Source: Chara braunii (Eukaryota; Streptophyta; Charophyceae; Charales; Characeae). From it: 51,323 nt of DNA. The stretch is taken from contig BFEA01000032.1 in NCBI GenBank assembly GCA_003427395.1, positions 3,148,651 through 3,199,973 on the forward strand, written 5' to 3'. Below the pieces are notes generated by a model. It saw nothing but the letters and a program-made list of their open reading frames with translations. It had not been told where the DNA came from and made no database searches. Position 1 is the stretch's first letter. The number at the start of each line of letters is the position of its first letter. A program made the position numbers and the translations under genes. Below are positions 21,281-31,382 of the stretch, piece by piece.

Positions 21281-21682
21281 ACTGAACAACTTATGCCTTA
21301 AAGTCACATCGAAATTCTTTACCAACTTTAAAATAAAATTTTAAATTAAAAAATATTTATTATTATTATTTTTTTTTAATATTTTGGCCCGACCGGGAAG
21401 TGGTTTCGGGCCTCTCTGGTAGCCTAGATACTGAATCTATATGCGAATATAAGATCATAATATAAGTAAGTAAATCTTGAAAATCCCAATGAGTCTTTCG
21501 ATAACCAAACAACGAATTTATGGTGATATGAGATCGTACAACATAAATTTTTCCAAAAACAATGAAAGTTAAAAAAAAATAAAAAATCCTTCGTATTTAA
21601 AAAATTGTCATTCTCAAATTCTTCCAATTCTAAAATTTTTAATTTAATTTGATAAGTTACCGTATGAAAATAAGTTTTCCCT

Positions 21683-21742
21683 TCAAACTACGTTTATCTG
21701 TTAAAGATGAAATGCAGTCTGGACGAGTTTATTAAATGTCTT
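21683..21742 (+). repeat. Right copy of a direct repeat flanking the CTCTA satellite
   Basis: Matches 19824-19886 as described there. It ends at the left tip of the TIR element that starts at 21740. Confidence 0.5.
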
Positions 21743-22601
21743 AAACCACCAGTATCTTCCCCAGTGTTGGGAAATTACGTGATACTGGCAAGTACCAGAA
21801 CATTTCGGGGTTCGGACAGAGGGTCGGCAATGTCTCAAAAGTCGGTTTTTTTTTTTTGTCGTGCACGAAAGGGAAAGAAAAAAAAACGGGCCTTTGTACT
21901 GCAATGATGTACGGCAGGGATGTCTAGGAGACCGTGCTCACACAGCCTCACAGTCTTGCATGCATCTTACAGCAAAGACGGTCACGTTCTCTAACTTGTT
22001 GTTTTCTTTTTTTCTTTTGTATTTGTTTGTTATGAGTAGCTGCCAACGAGGCAGGGCGGAATCCGTGATCTGCTCTATTATTGTTTCCTCAGATGATTGT
22101 AACACTGATGTATCCAGCCGTTTTCAAAGCCGAATCCATGTTTTCGTTTTTTTTTCTCTTGTTTTCATTTTCTGAACTCTGACAATCTGAATCCGTGATC
22201 TGCTCGAGNTGTGTTCCCTCAGAGGATTGTAACCCTGATCACACTGGCACTTACGGGAATGTATCTTGCCATTTTCACGGGCGAATCCATGTTTGTCCGT
22301 TTTTTTTTTTTTTTTAGTTTATGAAATCTGACAACCTGGCCACGGGGCTGAGATGCCCTCACTGAGGGCACACTCACACTTACACTTCCGAGAATGTATA
22401 CAACTGCAATCACGCCCAGCTCTTTGTTTCTTTTTCTTGTTTTCTGAGTTTTCACGGCCGCAACTTTTTTTTTTTTTTTTTTTTTGTTCTTCCCGTGAGA
22501 GTACCATAAAGAAATGGATTGGGACCCAGGCTCGGCAAAACTCAGAGCGCAGTGAAAATCAGGGTCGGCAAAAACAGGCTCGGAGGTACTGGTGGTTTAA
22601 G
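21740..22601. mobile_element. TIR element of the CTTAAACCACC family, ~860 bp
   Basis: The left tip CTTAAACCACCAGTA is inverted at the right tip TACTGGTGGTTTAAG. The last 70 bp (GGCAAAACTCAGAGCGC) resemble the end of the short element at 29114-29232. No transposase was recognised inside; the interior has T runs and a tandem repeat. It is probably a nonautonomous DNA element. The TTAA included in the tip leaves the target duplication undecided (TTAA or TTA). Confidence 0.5.
22059..22460 (+). repeat. 130-bp tandem repeat, two copies and a partial third
   Basis: Copies starting GAATCCGTGATCTGCTC lie at 22059 and 22189. Each continues with CCTCAG-GATTGTAAC, GTATC..GCC, CGAATCCATGTTT and a T run. 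A third, more diverged copy runs to about 22460. An N sits in copy two (22209). Confidence 0.7.
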
Positions 22602-22670
22602 AGAGAAACGAAATGAAAGAACAAAGCAACTAAACAAAGGATAACACCGCTTAACCCAGAATCACAAAAG

Positions 22671-23426
22671 ATGACGAGCGTGTACAATCGACAATACATC
22701 ACTGTGGCGGTGGGCACAACCTCGACTACCAAGGCCCCATCGTCAAAATCACCCATCATCGAGCATGAAACCTTGGGCTTCCTACTGGAGGCACCCCATA
22801 TCAAAGGGGAAAAAGTCACAGTCAAGGTGAAAAACAAGGACATCGATGAAGAAACTGAAGTAATCGCGTGGGCATACCAAAAAAACAAGATTGCAGACAC
22901 AAATGCCACCTTCGAAAAGCACGCCCTCATTTTCACTTTCTCAAATGCAAGGGTGAGACTTTCCCAGCTGGAGAAGAGGAAATGGATAACAAAAATGATC
23001 CAAGATCAGGAGAACATCAAGACCGACGCCAGCAAGTTCTTGATGCTTCACCTAGGCAAGTTCATGACAATGATCGTTTTCAAGGATGCAAACCAGGCAA
23101 CACATTTAGTAAACAAATTCGAGACAATCAACTATTTCGGCTCCGTCTGCTCCCTGGCGAGATGGAAACTGGAAACCTCACAGAAGGCCGACGTGGCACC
23201 GGCGAGTGCCTACAAACAACGCCTCCTGAGGGACCGATTCAGGGTCCAGTTCAACAACGTTCCCCTCAGGGGACACCCGCTGATCAAGGACCTTCTGGAA
23301 GCGGGATATCCGGCAAACAAGGTGACGAAATGGATTCTTCCCACCCCAGATTTCTTAACCCCCCACTGCGAGTCAGTTACAGCCATCCTCGAAGTAGACA
23401 AAGCAGACAACCCACTATTTCCATAA
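22671..23426 (+). pseudogene. LINE ORF1 protein, frameshifted at the 3' end
   Basis: A 251-codon frame with M at 22671 looks like the RNA-binding ORF1 of plant L1 elements: an N-terminal beta-rich region, a central basic part (LEKRKWITKMIQD) and a tract resembling the DUF4283-type fold (VFKDANQATHLVNKFETINY). Beyond 23426, after a frame change, CFRCKKRGHLG resembles the start of a zinc knuckle (C-x2-C-x4-H) but lacks its last Cys at the right distance. The protein would coat the LINE RNA. Identification is by general likeness only. Confidence 0.5.
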
Positions 23427-24895
23427 TGTTGGGAATGCATCATCAACAACAAAATTGTCTCCATAACCGTATCCATGAAGGACAATCCGATATGCTTCCG
23501 CTGCAAAAAAAAGAGGTCACCTTGGGTTTGACAGAAACGCAAAATGCTCAAACAAGCCAGAGCAAGCAAGGGAAAGGAAGCTGAGGCAATCCGACCTGGT
23601 TGAGGTGGAAGAGGCAAAAGGGGTCTGGTTCGTCAATGACTCAGCCTATGATGGTTGGGTCTTCGATGACAACCTACTCGATCCCTGATGAGTGTGGACA
23701 TATGCCAACAGGGAACCTCGAACCAATCAACCAGACATCTTCCCCCTGACTGGCAACGAATGGCACAAAGTCGGGGCAAAGAAGATATCCGGCCCTCAGG
23801 GAAAGATGTACAAAGACCCCCTAATTGATTCCTAAACAGTCAAAATAGAGAAAAACATGAAAGACCTACTCTGGGACCTGGACACGATAAGGCACCAGTC
23901 AGCTGAAGACTTTCTCAAGGCCGAAGAAAACAATGAGACCCTACTCAAAAAAAGCACGGACATACATCGAGGGACGCTACCCCCAGCCTGATCCATCACA
24001 CAAGAGACAATCCTCCCCCCAAAAGGATGACCCAAACAAACAGGCAGTAAAGAAAAGAAGAGGGGAAACACAACCGGAAAAAGAATCAGGACAGAAGTGA
24101 CAAGATCAGAGCTCGAAGCCAGGACAGGGCCTGACCATAGCCCTTGACCTGGCAACACCGAAAGGGATGGACATCTCTCCAGCGAAAAAGGGCCCCTCAG
24201 AGGACCGAGACAACAAAGGAGGTGCAGTTATGGAATGGCAGAGGGAATACTTGGAAAAAGCGAAGTACGAAAGAGAAAAGGAAATTGAAATCAGAGTGGC
24301 TTGCATGAAGCACCAAGAGAGAACAACAAAGAACTACGCCCCAAAAACTCAGTCACGGGAATACAGACATCCTCAAATAACTACGCAGTCCTCAGACAAG
24401 AGAGAGAACAAAATGGGAACTGTCGGAGTTCAACGCGTTCAAGTACAACGAGGAAAAAAAAGAAAGAAAAAAGAAAGAGAAACAATGGGAACAAATCCAG
24501 ACCCCAACAACGAAGACCACCCCCCGTCAGACGCAATCAGAGACATGGTCCCGACGAAGTGGAAACCATCCAAGGGAAGAGCAAAAAGAACAAGATCCGC
24601 ACATTCAACCAGACCGGAAGGCAACAGGGATGAGCGAAAGATGACACAAGAAATCTACATAGTCTTTGAACAGACCAAAGCTATGTTCGATCATAACATA
24701 AAATACCGCAAGGAAAATGAAAAAGATTTTTGCACCATTCTGAGAGTGGCTGACAACAAGGCTCCCCATGTCACGAAGAAAGCGGCTTCCAATCGCATCA
24801 CAATCAAAGTCGTCAGACCACTCGTGCCAGTCGAATTTCGCAAGAAATTCAACGAATGGCAAGTGGTCACGGACATCTCCTTCGGGATGCCGAGT
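23427..24895 (+). pseudogene. Degraded coding region downstream of ORF1
   Basis: Open frames at 23640-23690 (VWFVNDSAYDGWVFDDN) and 24167-24890 are linked by stops. The latter is highly charged, with a run of Lys around 24450, and ends in VPVEFRKKFNEWQVVTDISF. No endonuclease or RT motif is visible. It may be the remainder of ORF1 or a deleted ORF2 start. The plus-strand coding pattern breaks at about 24895. Confidence 0.35.
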
Positions 24896-25200
24896 TCAGG
24901 TAGGAAGATAACCCGTGCCTTGTTTTGGGTTACCCTGACTTTTCTCAGCTGGAAGGTCTAGAACTTCGGTCTGTGGGTCTTGGTTAGAGATTTTGAGGAC
25001 CTGTAAATTGTGGTTGAATACCGGGGAGGAGACGAAATTGGCTTTGTTCCATGCCCTCCACACCAGGCCTTCTCTCAGTTTTGCTGTCTTGTCCTGATGG
25101 ACGAGGACTAGCCTGAACAGTTCCTCCATCTCCCGGCTTGGGTCTGAGGGATCTCATTTGTCGTTCTCACTAGTTTCTTCGGTCGGGATGACATAGACCC
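24896..25200 (-). pseudogene. Inverted LINE ORF2 fragment
   Basis: A minus-strand frame contains FNHNLQVLKISNQDPQTEVL, similar to THNLQELTILNREPQLETVE of the plus-strand ORF2 copy at 27117-27180. It lies between plus-strand ORF1 and plus-strand ORF2 parts. The matching portion is missing from the adjacent plus-strand copy (jump at about 25745). It could be a relocated, inverted piece or a fragment of another related LINE. Confidence 0.45.
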
Positions 25201-25203
25201 CTA

Positions 25204-26782
25204 GTGGGTAGATTTTTTAGATCTCTTCTCCGACTGTTCTGGATTATGGCCAAGGGTTGGTTGATTAAATCCCCCAGGAGACCCACGCCAACCATCCCCG
25301 CTCAGGCCTCAACCACCACCAGGCCAAAATCATATTGGGGCCCCACCCTGGCAGCATGGCACCGGAAGCTACCCACGAAACACGGTGCCCCCTCCAACAA
25401 GGAGGAGGTACTCAGACAACCTCTATTCTGCAATGCATGGATAAAAGACAGGAATGGCAACCCGTGGTCCCTCCACCACAGGGATAGGAGATGGCTGTCC
25501 TGGGTAGAGAAAGGGGTGTGGCAGATCAAACACCTATGGTCAGAAGAGCGAGGCGAATAGTACAGCGAACAGGAAATCGAACCCCACTAAAAGGGTGCCA
25601 CAATCTAGACTCTAACCTCACGACCATGCTGCAAAGCAGACCGGCACAATGGACCCCACTTCTCAGAGAACGATTCACCTGGAAGCCCGGAGACTGGGGA
25701 CTACTCACTACTCAGACCCCAACAACAAGAGCCTTCAGATTTATAGAGCAGAGGCCTGGCATACAGGACCTAGAATTCAACCCTAAAGAATGGGCTTGGA
25801 AGAAGGACCAGGCCGGCAGGACACACACCATAGCTGTGTACAGCGTGAAATTCGGCTATGAGCTAGGATTGCGAACATCAGATCCCAACCGCAGACTGAT
25901 CGAGAAATGGATTAACCTCCTCGACCTGGAACTGCAAACTCAACTCACTATCCCATGGCCCCACTACCTGAATATTAGACCCATCAAAATCCGCAGCATG
26001 CAATGGCTAATCGCCCACACAGGCCTCCCAGTCAACAACTGGCTCCACATTCGAAGACAACACTCACACCTCAACAGCAAACCCCTATGCACGCTCTGCA
26101 ACACTGACTCAATCGAAGACATACCCCATTGTCTTCTCCTCTGCCCAGAGGCGACCTGGTTCTGGAACAGGATCCAAGCTTTATGGACTTCCCTGTTCTC
26201 TTCACCCCCTCCACCCACTACCCCACAAACCATCCTCCTCCTATCTGATCCCCCCTCAGGTCTCAAAGGCAGCAAGAGAACCTGGTTTCTGCTACTCAGG
26301 AAGCTGACACTATGTGTCATCTGGAACAGGAGATGCACCCGCACGATCGAAGAAACAGAGGTTGACAAGGAGGAAATGTGGGCGATACTCGTCAAGATGG
26401 CGGAAACTGAAATCCAGGCCAGATGGCGTAAGGTCATCGGGGTATCAAGGAGACTCCCCGAGAGACATGCAATCAAGAGAACAAGATTCCACAAGGATTG
26501 GCTGATAAGAGGCAGAATAGCAAGCATAGCAGACAACCGCCTGATACGGAAGATATGGCACCAGCTCCCGGCCCCGACTGGACAATGACATGGGATAGCA
26601 ACCGTCTTCCCCGAGGATTATTGCAACCCAGCGGGCCCCACAAGGCAGCAAAGCCACAGTCTTTTCTTGAGCATATCGTTTCAGATGACAGACCCCTAGG
26701 GGGTATCTGAGAGGAAAGTAGACTAGGGCAAGCTGACAGTCAATCCTCCCATACAGGAGTAATCAATGCTGGTCAGGGTTCG
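25204..26782 (+). mobile_element. LINE ORF2 3' copy 1
   Basis: Plus-strand ORF2 C-terminal sequence: WLSWVEKGVWQIKHLW, a frameshift near 25555, then FNPKEWAWKKDQAGRTHTI, SMQWLIAHTGLPVNNWLHIR, the zf-RVT motif CTLCNTDSIEDIPHCLLLC at about 26090-26145, and LTLCVIWNRRCTRTIEETEV. The frame ends at 26588 and a 3' UTR follows to 26782, where copy 2 begins abruptly at the motif GCTGGTCAGGGTTC. About 65 codons present in copy 2 are missing near 25745. Confidence 0.8.
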
Positions 26783-28391
26783 GCCACTAAGAAATAGGGA
26801 CCCGAGATGGCTGTCGTGGGTTGAAAAAGGGGTGTGGCAGGTTAAACACCTGTGGGCAGAAGAACGGGGAGAATGGCGTACGGAACAAGAACTTCGAAAC
26901 ACTCTAAGAGGCTGCCATGCTCTCGCAGAAAACCTACGCACAGTCCAGAAAAGCATCCCACCCCACTGGATTCACCTCTTGAAAGAAGACTTCTCCTGGA
27001 AACCAGGGGACAGGGGCATACTCGTATCCCAAACCCCGCTGAACAGAGCATACCGGTTCCTGTCCCGCAGCTCAACCACCAGCTACCGGTCCAAATTCTA
27101 CTCTTATCCCATCGCCACCCATAACCTCCAGGAACTAACCATTCTGAACAGAGAACCGCAGCTGGAGACGGTAGAGGCCTTTCTGCTGAGAAAAGTGACG
27201 GTGTCGAAAACCAAACCATGGATAATCTTCCAGTCCGACCTAAGGATTGCGGAGCTCAAATTCGATCCTAAGGAATGGGTATGGAAAGAAGGCAAATCCG
27301 GAAAAACCAGAACGATACTGGAATACGATGTGAAATTCGGGTACAATCTAGGCCGACGGACCACGGACCCCAACCCCAAACTCGAAAACAGATCGAGAGA
27401 GACACTAAACCTAGAGCCAACAGCCTCAATCACCATCCCCTGGCCAAAATACCTCCCCATAAAACCAGTTAGAATCCGAAGCTTACAATGGCTCCTAGCC
27501 CACGCAGCACTCCCTGTCAATCAGTGGCTCCACAAAAGAAGAAAACACTCAGACCCCAACAGCTCGGAAATATGCGCAATGTGCGATGACAGCGCCCCTG
27601 AAGACATCCCCCACTGCCTCCTATACTGCAGCCAGGCAGCCTGGATATGGAACAAAGTCCGAAACCTATGGCACCATCTCTTCTCATCCTCTCCCCCCAA
27701 CCTCACCCCCCAGAACATCCTACTTCTTTCTAACATCCGCGACAGTCTCAGAGGAGGAAAAGCAGTCTGGTTCCACATGCTCAGGAAACTAGCTCTGTGG
27801 GTAATCTGGAAAAGGAGATGCACCAAGACTATCGAGGGAACCGAGGTGGCAAGAGAAGAAATGTGGGTTCTAATGCTGAGAATGGCGGAAACTGAGATTC
27901 GATCCAGATGGAGGGAGGTGACATCAACAACGAAAGGCAGACCAGAAAGGATAGCCATCAAGAGACGGNTCTTCATGAGANAATGNCTTTTACAGGGAAA
28001 GATTGCAACGGTGACAGATAACAGATTGATCTGGAAGAANTGGCACAGCACAACTCCTACAAGGACGGGGACCCAGTGAGGGGCAATTGAGATGATAATC
28101 TCAACAGTATAGACGACTCTCCTCTTTTCTTGCTTTATACGAATCATCTGACAGAGTCCAAATAGAGTCTGAGAGGAAAAGTGGACGGGCAAGCTGACAG
28201 TCAATCCTCCAGATATGGAGTTATCAATGCTGTTCAGGGTTTCCTTCGGCCAGATGGAAGGAAGCGTGAGTGTGTTCACCATGTATTCCAACTTTCGACT
28301 TGCCGGTGGAAAGGAACCGGACTGACGCTCCCCAGAATGGATAAGGAGCCAGGACCATAAGGACCTGTTGAAAAAAAAAAAAAAAAAAAAA
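26783..28391 (+). mobile_element. LINE ORF2 3' copy 2, 5'-truncated
   Basis: This copy starts inside ORF2 (NRDPRWLSWVEKGVWQVKHL) and is open to 28079, ending GTQ. The zf-RVT motif CAMCDDSAPEDIPHCLLYC lies at about 27574-27630. Three N bases lie at 27969-27986 and another at 28040. A 3' UTR with CCTTC-GGAAGG hairpin and CGGACTGACGCTCCCCAG runs to a poly(A) at 28371-28391. It is better preserved than copy 1 and shows the complete C-terminal domain. 5' truncation is usual for LINE insertions. Confidence 0.85.
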
Positions 28392-28550
28392 TGCTGGTCA
28401 GGGTTCCTTCGGCCAGACGGAAGGAAGAAAGAGAGTGTACTATGATATATTCAATTTTGACTTGCCGGGGAATAGAAACCGGACTGACGCTCCCCAGAAT
28501 GGATATGGAGCCAGGGCCATAAGGACCTGTTTTTTCAAAAAAACAAAAAA
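28391..28550 (+). mobile_element. LINE 3'-end copy 3 (~150 bp)
   Basis: Directly after the poly(A) of copy 2, the last ~150 bp of the LINE 3' UTR are repeated (ATGCTGGTCAGGGTTCCTTC through GGACCTGTT). A second A-rich tail follows at 28535-28550. It is a minimal 5'-truncated copy, probably inserted into the tail of copy 2 or made by template switching. Confidence 0.8.
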
Positions 28551-28606
28551 GTGCATGACAAGATTGTAAATCATGAAAGAGATCCTTAGAGTCTCGTCAT
28601 GCACTT
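28551..28606. repeat. Small inverted repeat next to the LINE tails
   Basis: GTGCATGAC at 28551 is inverted as GTCATGCAC near 28597, giving a hairpin with about 37 bases between the arms. It may mark the edge of the LINE insertion or a short foldback element. Confidence 0.4.
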
Positions 28607-28651
28607 CTTTTTTCTGTTTTGTTTAACAAAATTATACTTTTTCCAATCAAC

Positions 28652-29087
28652 AATGGCTGTCCGTCTGATTCTTCCTTGCCCAAGGGGACTGAAATCTATT
28701 GCTTGGACTCAGCAGTATGACTTCTTGAATTCCCACCCGGACTGGTGCATCTGCACACAGCCGAAATTGCCGTCAGATACATTTAAAAAAGTGCTACTGT
28801 GAGTACAGTAACTATCCAGAAAGTCGTGATCCCCCTGTTTTTCAGAGGGATCCCCTCATTTCGTGGCGTTTGCTTTTCTTTTCCGTCTTTTGCTGATGTC
28901 TGAAACTATTTTTTTATTCCCAGTTTTTCCTGTCTCAGGTCCAGAATGTCGCCTTATTCCTTGGCTAATGGGACCATGCGCCTGGCATCGTTGCAACTTG
29001 CAAACTGTCAATTAGCAAAATCATGGATCACAGTGGCCACTGTTAGGAGGGGATGCGATTATCACCTCGACCGGCAGTAGCCACCAG
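28652..29087 (+). CDS. Possible small two-exon ORF, unknown
   Basis: ATG at 28652 opens a frame (MAVRLILPCPRGLKSIAWTQ, then PDWCICTQPKLPSDTF). It runs to a good donor CT|GTGAGTAC at about 28799. A pyrimidine tract and TGTCTCAG acceptor near 28938 would join LSRMSPYSLANGTMRL and run to TAG near 29080, giving about 95 residues. An alternative acceptor is TTCCCAG at about 28923. No family is recognised. It lies between a LINE tail and a TIR element, so it may be chance. Only the clean splice signals and mixed composition support it. Confidence 0.25.
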
Positions 29088-29113
29088 ATCTGGTTTTTTT
29101 TTTTTTTTTTTGT

Positions 29114-29232
29114 AACCACCAGTACCTTTCCCAGCCATTTTGCCGTTTCGTGCCGGTTCGGCCTCCAGTGGTGGCCAGATGTGGCGCCAAAACTCAGCGC
29201 CCAGGGGCCGCTGCTGATAGCTGGGAAAGGTG
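29114..29232. mobile_element. Short inverted-repeat element of the CTTAAACCACC family
   Basis: Arms AACCACCAGTACCTTTCCCAGC and GCTGGGAAAGGTGCTGGCGGTT are 22 bp inverted repeats with two mismatches, enclosing a GC-rich centre. The tips match the elements at 1443 and 21740. Wider direct repeats (AAATCATGGATCACAGT-type) lie at 29022 and 29256. Confidence 0.65.
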
Positions 29233-29970
29233 CTGGCGGTTTAATATAAAAAGCAAATAATCATGGATCACAGTAGCAATGGTCTGTGAGCAGTCTTTGA
29301 CCATTGATAACCCAATGTCATAATACAGCACCTACAATAAACGATGACAAAGTCAATAAACTGAAATTTATATAGGGGAAAATATGAAAAAACAAATGTG
29401 AAGTTGATAGGCAAAAAAAGGAAACAATAACAGTGAAATTGATAGAAAAGAAATGGAAGTGAAATTTATTGGAAAAAATGATCAAATTAAATTGTGAAGA
29501 CAGTAAGACATTACTAATTTGAGTGGTTTTATCGACATTGTGCTCTATGGGCTGGCGGGTGGGGTGGAGAGCTCGTTGGCTTGGAGAAAGGCCGAGAGTG
29601 AAGCTGTGCTACGATTTTGATTGTGTGTGCATGTGACGGTGGTTGACTGAAGCAGGCTTCGACCTTCTTCTGCAGATTGATGGGAAGTAGCATGTTGATC
29701 GGTAGGGGGGGGAAAGAACAGGGCTTTTTTGGTTTCATATAGTACTTGGTTGGGGTTTTGTAGGCTTTTCATTGCAGTTGGTCTTCTTGGCCAGGAATTT
29801 TTAGAAACTATGTTTTGATGTGAGGGACGCCGGACCCGTTTTCCGGTTTGTGAAATGAAATGGCAACCTCGGTACGAACCTGGCCAGAGTGCCTGGATCA
29901 TACCGGGCAAGGGAAAAAAAAAAAAAAAGTAGTAATAGAGAGTCATTAGAGACAACAAATGGGAGACACC
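29233..29970. other. No gene recognised
   Basis: AT-rich sequence with short poly(A) runs. Minus-strand frames of 69 and 137 codons near 29530-29960 show no domain and include an F/P-rich low-complexity part. Nothing is supported. Confidence 0.4.
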
Positions 29971-29973
29971 AAC

Positions 29974-29997
29974 GGGCTTAGCTCAGTTGGTACACCT
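29974..29997 (+). tRNA. tRNA-like 5' half (box A), probably SINE-derived
   Basis: GGGCTTAGCTCAGTTGGTAC has the acceptor/D-arm start of a tRNA and a consensus internal box A (TAGCTCAGTTGG). The sequence stops resembling a tRNA at 29998, where a TIR begins. The matching box B lies beyond the element, at 30719-30730. Alone it cannot be a tRNA gene. Confidence 0.45.
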
Positions 29998-30691
29998 GGG
30001 GCCTGGACCCACTAGCAAGGTATTCTACCACTCCGTTCAGGATTTCTATCACATGTGGCATCGAGTGACTCAGTACGGCCGTCCAATACATCGGATCTCG
30101 ACGGCCTGGTAGTTTCCGAAAGGGACTGTAAAGATGCCCACCTCCCGTCCAATGAGATGCGTCGAAAAAAAAAAAGAAAAAAAGTTGGACTAACTTGGAC
30201 ATGATAGCTCGTGGCTTTGCGTGGGCGGGAAGTCTGGATTTTATGGGCTCTAAAGGGGGGGGGTTGATTTCCAGACTTCGTTTTTTGTTTTTTTTTCCGG
30301 CTCTGAGAAATAGAACTTGAAGTGTGAAATTCGAATATTGTGGTGGACCTGACAGGAACGCTTCCGCTTCTGTCGGATGGCCTGCTAAAGGCATCATGAG
30401 ATACATGGCGAGGAATGTATCCCAATACCCATTACTTGTTCATCCTCGTGAATGTGTTCGTGGACGCATTTTATTGCCACGGTACATCACTATAAAGACT
30501 TATGTGAAGGAGATGGTACCAACCCATGAATTCGGGTGCACAGCTGTTCTTCATAGTTTTATGTGCTATTTCAATTCATTTTAAATCAGAAAACGATCCA
30601 TTCATGCAAATAAAAATCACTTCGTATTTTCCAAGAAACCATAAAACTGTGTCAGACGTCGTAGAATACTTCCCTAGTGGGTCCAGGCCCC
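29998..30691. mobile_element. 694-bp TIR element inserted in a tRNA-like sequence
   Basis: The first 31 bp (GGGGCCTGGACCCACTAG.. to TATTCTAC) are inverted at the last 31 bp, 30661-30691, with three mismatches. The interior contains a second hairpin (GAAGTCTGGA..TCCAGACTTC, 30229-30283) and no recognisable transposase. No clear target-site duplication is visible. It is probably a nonautonomous DNA transposon. Confidence 0.7.
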
Positions 30692-30745
30692 TGATGAACT
30701 GCTGAAATACAGACCCAAGTTCGAATCCAGATGCAATCAGATGAA
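30692..30745 (+). tRNA. tRNA-like 3' half (box B), probably SINE-derived
   Basis: Downstream of the TIR element, AAGTTCGAATCC fits box B (GGTTCGAATCC). Joined to the box A part, the spacing would be near 45 bases, normal for a tRNA or tRNA-derived SINE head. The T-arm does not pair well (CCAAG/CCAGA), so a SINE or pseudo-tRNA is likelier than a working tRNA. Confidence 0.4.
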
Positions 30746-31380
30746 CAGAATAAAATAATTCTGAATCACGGGGGGGCGGCCAGCTCAAAGATGGTATCTC
30801 AAGGCCGTTGTCCTTTCTAAGGAAAAAGAAAGGACGCTTGATAGGGAAAAGATGAAACAGCAACAGTGAAATTCATAGGGAAGGGGAAAAAAAAAGGGAA
30901 AAATGTGAAATATATAGGAAAAAATGAGCAAATAAAATTATGAAGGCAGGCGCTGATCCGACAATCCATAAAAAGAGAAAAAAACAAGAAAGTACCTTGA
31001 AAGATGGACACGGGTAGTGCGGGGCGGAAAAGCAAACCATGACCCCACACAGGTGGGTTCTGTGGGGCTTTCCCAGATTGTCCTTCCTGTGGTCCACCAT
31101 ATGGCCTGGCCTCCAGCGTCGTACAGTTCTCTGCTCCATGGACGGACATTAAAAAGGGAAACTCATTTTTGCGGCAGCTTTCTCCAACCTTTCCGTTTTG
31201 TGTAGCACCGTTGGGCCGTTCATCACCGCCGACGTACACATGTCACGCCTAACAAAGCCCCGCGCCCTGTGATTTGGGAAAGTGGTGGGATCCGAGTTTC
31301 TCAAAGAAATTGGCTAACTTACGCACTGTCGGATCAGAAGCTGATAGAGATAACAAAATGGGAGAAGTACACTGGGCGCT
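30746..31380. other. No gene recognised
   Basis: Minus-strand frames of 95-140 codons are Phe-rich because of A-rich plus-strand runs. No motif or repeat boundary is supported. Confidence 0.4.
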
Positions 31381-31382
31381 AG

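Larger units (their letters stand above)
22604..24895 (+). mobile_element. 5' part of a second L1-like LINE family (ORF1 region)
   Basis: The segment starts just after the TIR element. It carries an ORF1-like frame and further frames rich in Lys/Glu/Arg. It precedes ORF2 C-terminal sequence of the same orientation after 25204. Endonuclease and RT of ORF2 are missing, so the element is internally deleted or composite. Its 5' boundary is taken as the end of the TIR element and is uncertain. Confidence 0.55.

Noticed and set aside
23680-23740. Hammerhead-ribozyme-like CTGATGAG
   Set aside because: The required CGAAAC core and stems at the right spacing are missing; CTCGAACC does not fit.
25964-26536. 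190-codon minus-strand frame, and a similar one at 27521-28291
   Set aside because: Both are antisense shadows of the LINE zf-RVT frames, as shown by the same pattern in both copies.
30685-30710. Second hammerhead-like word CTGATGAACTGCTGAAA
   Set aside because: Stem II would have no paired bases and no stem I/III partner was found. The sequence is explained by the TIR end and the tRNA-like half.
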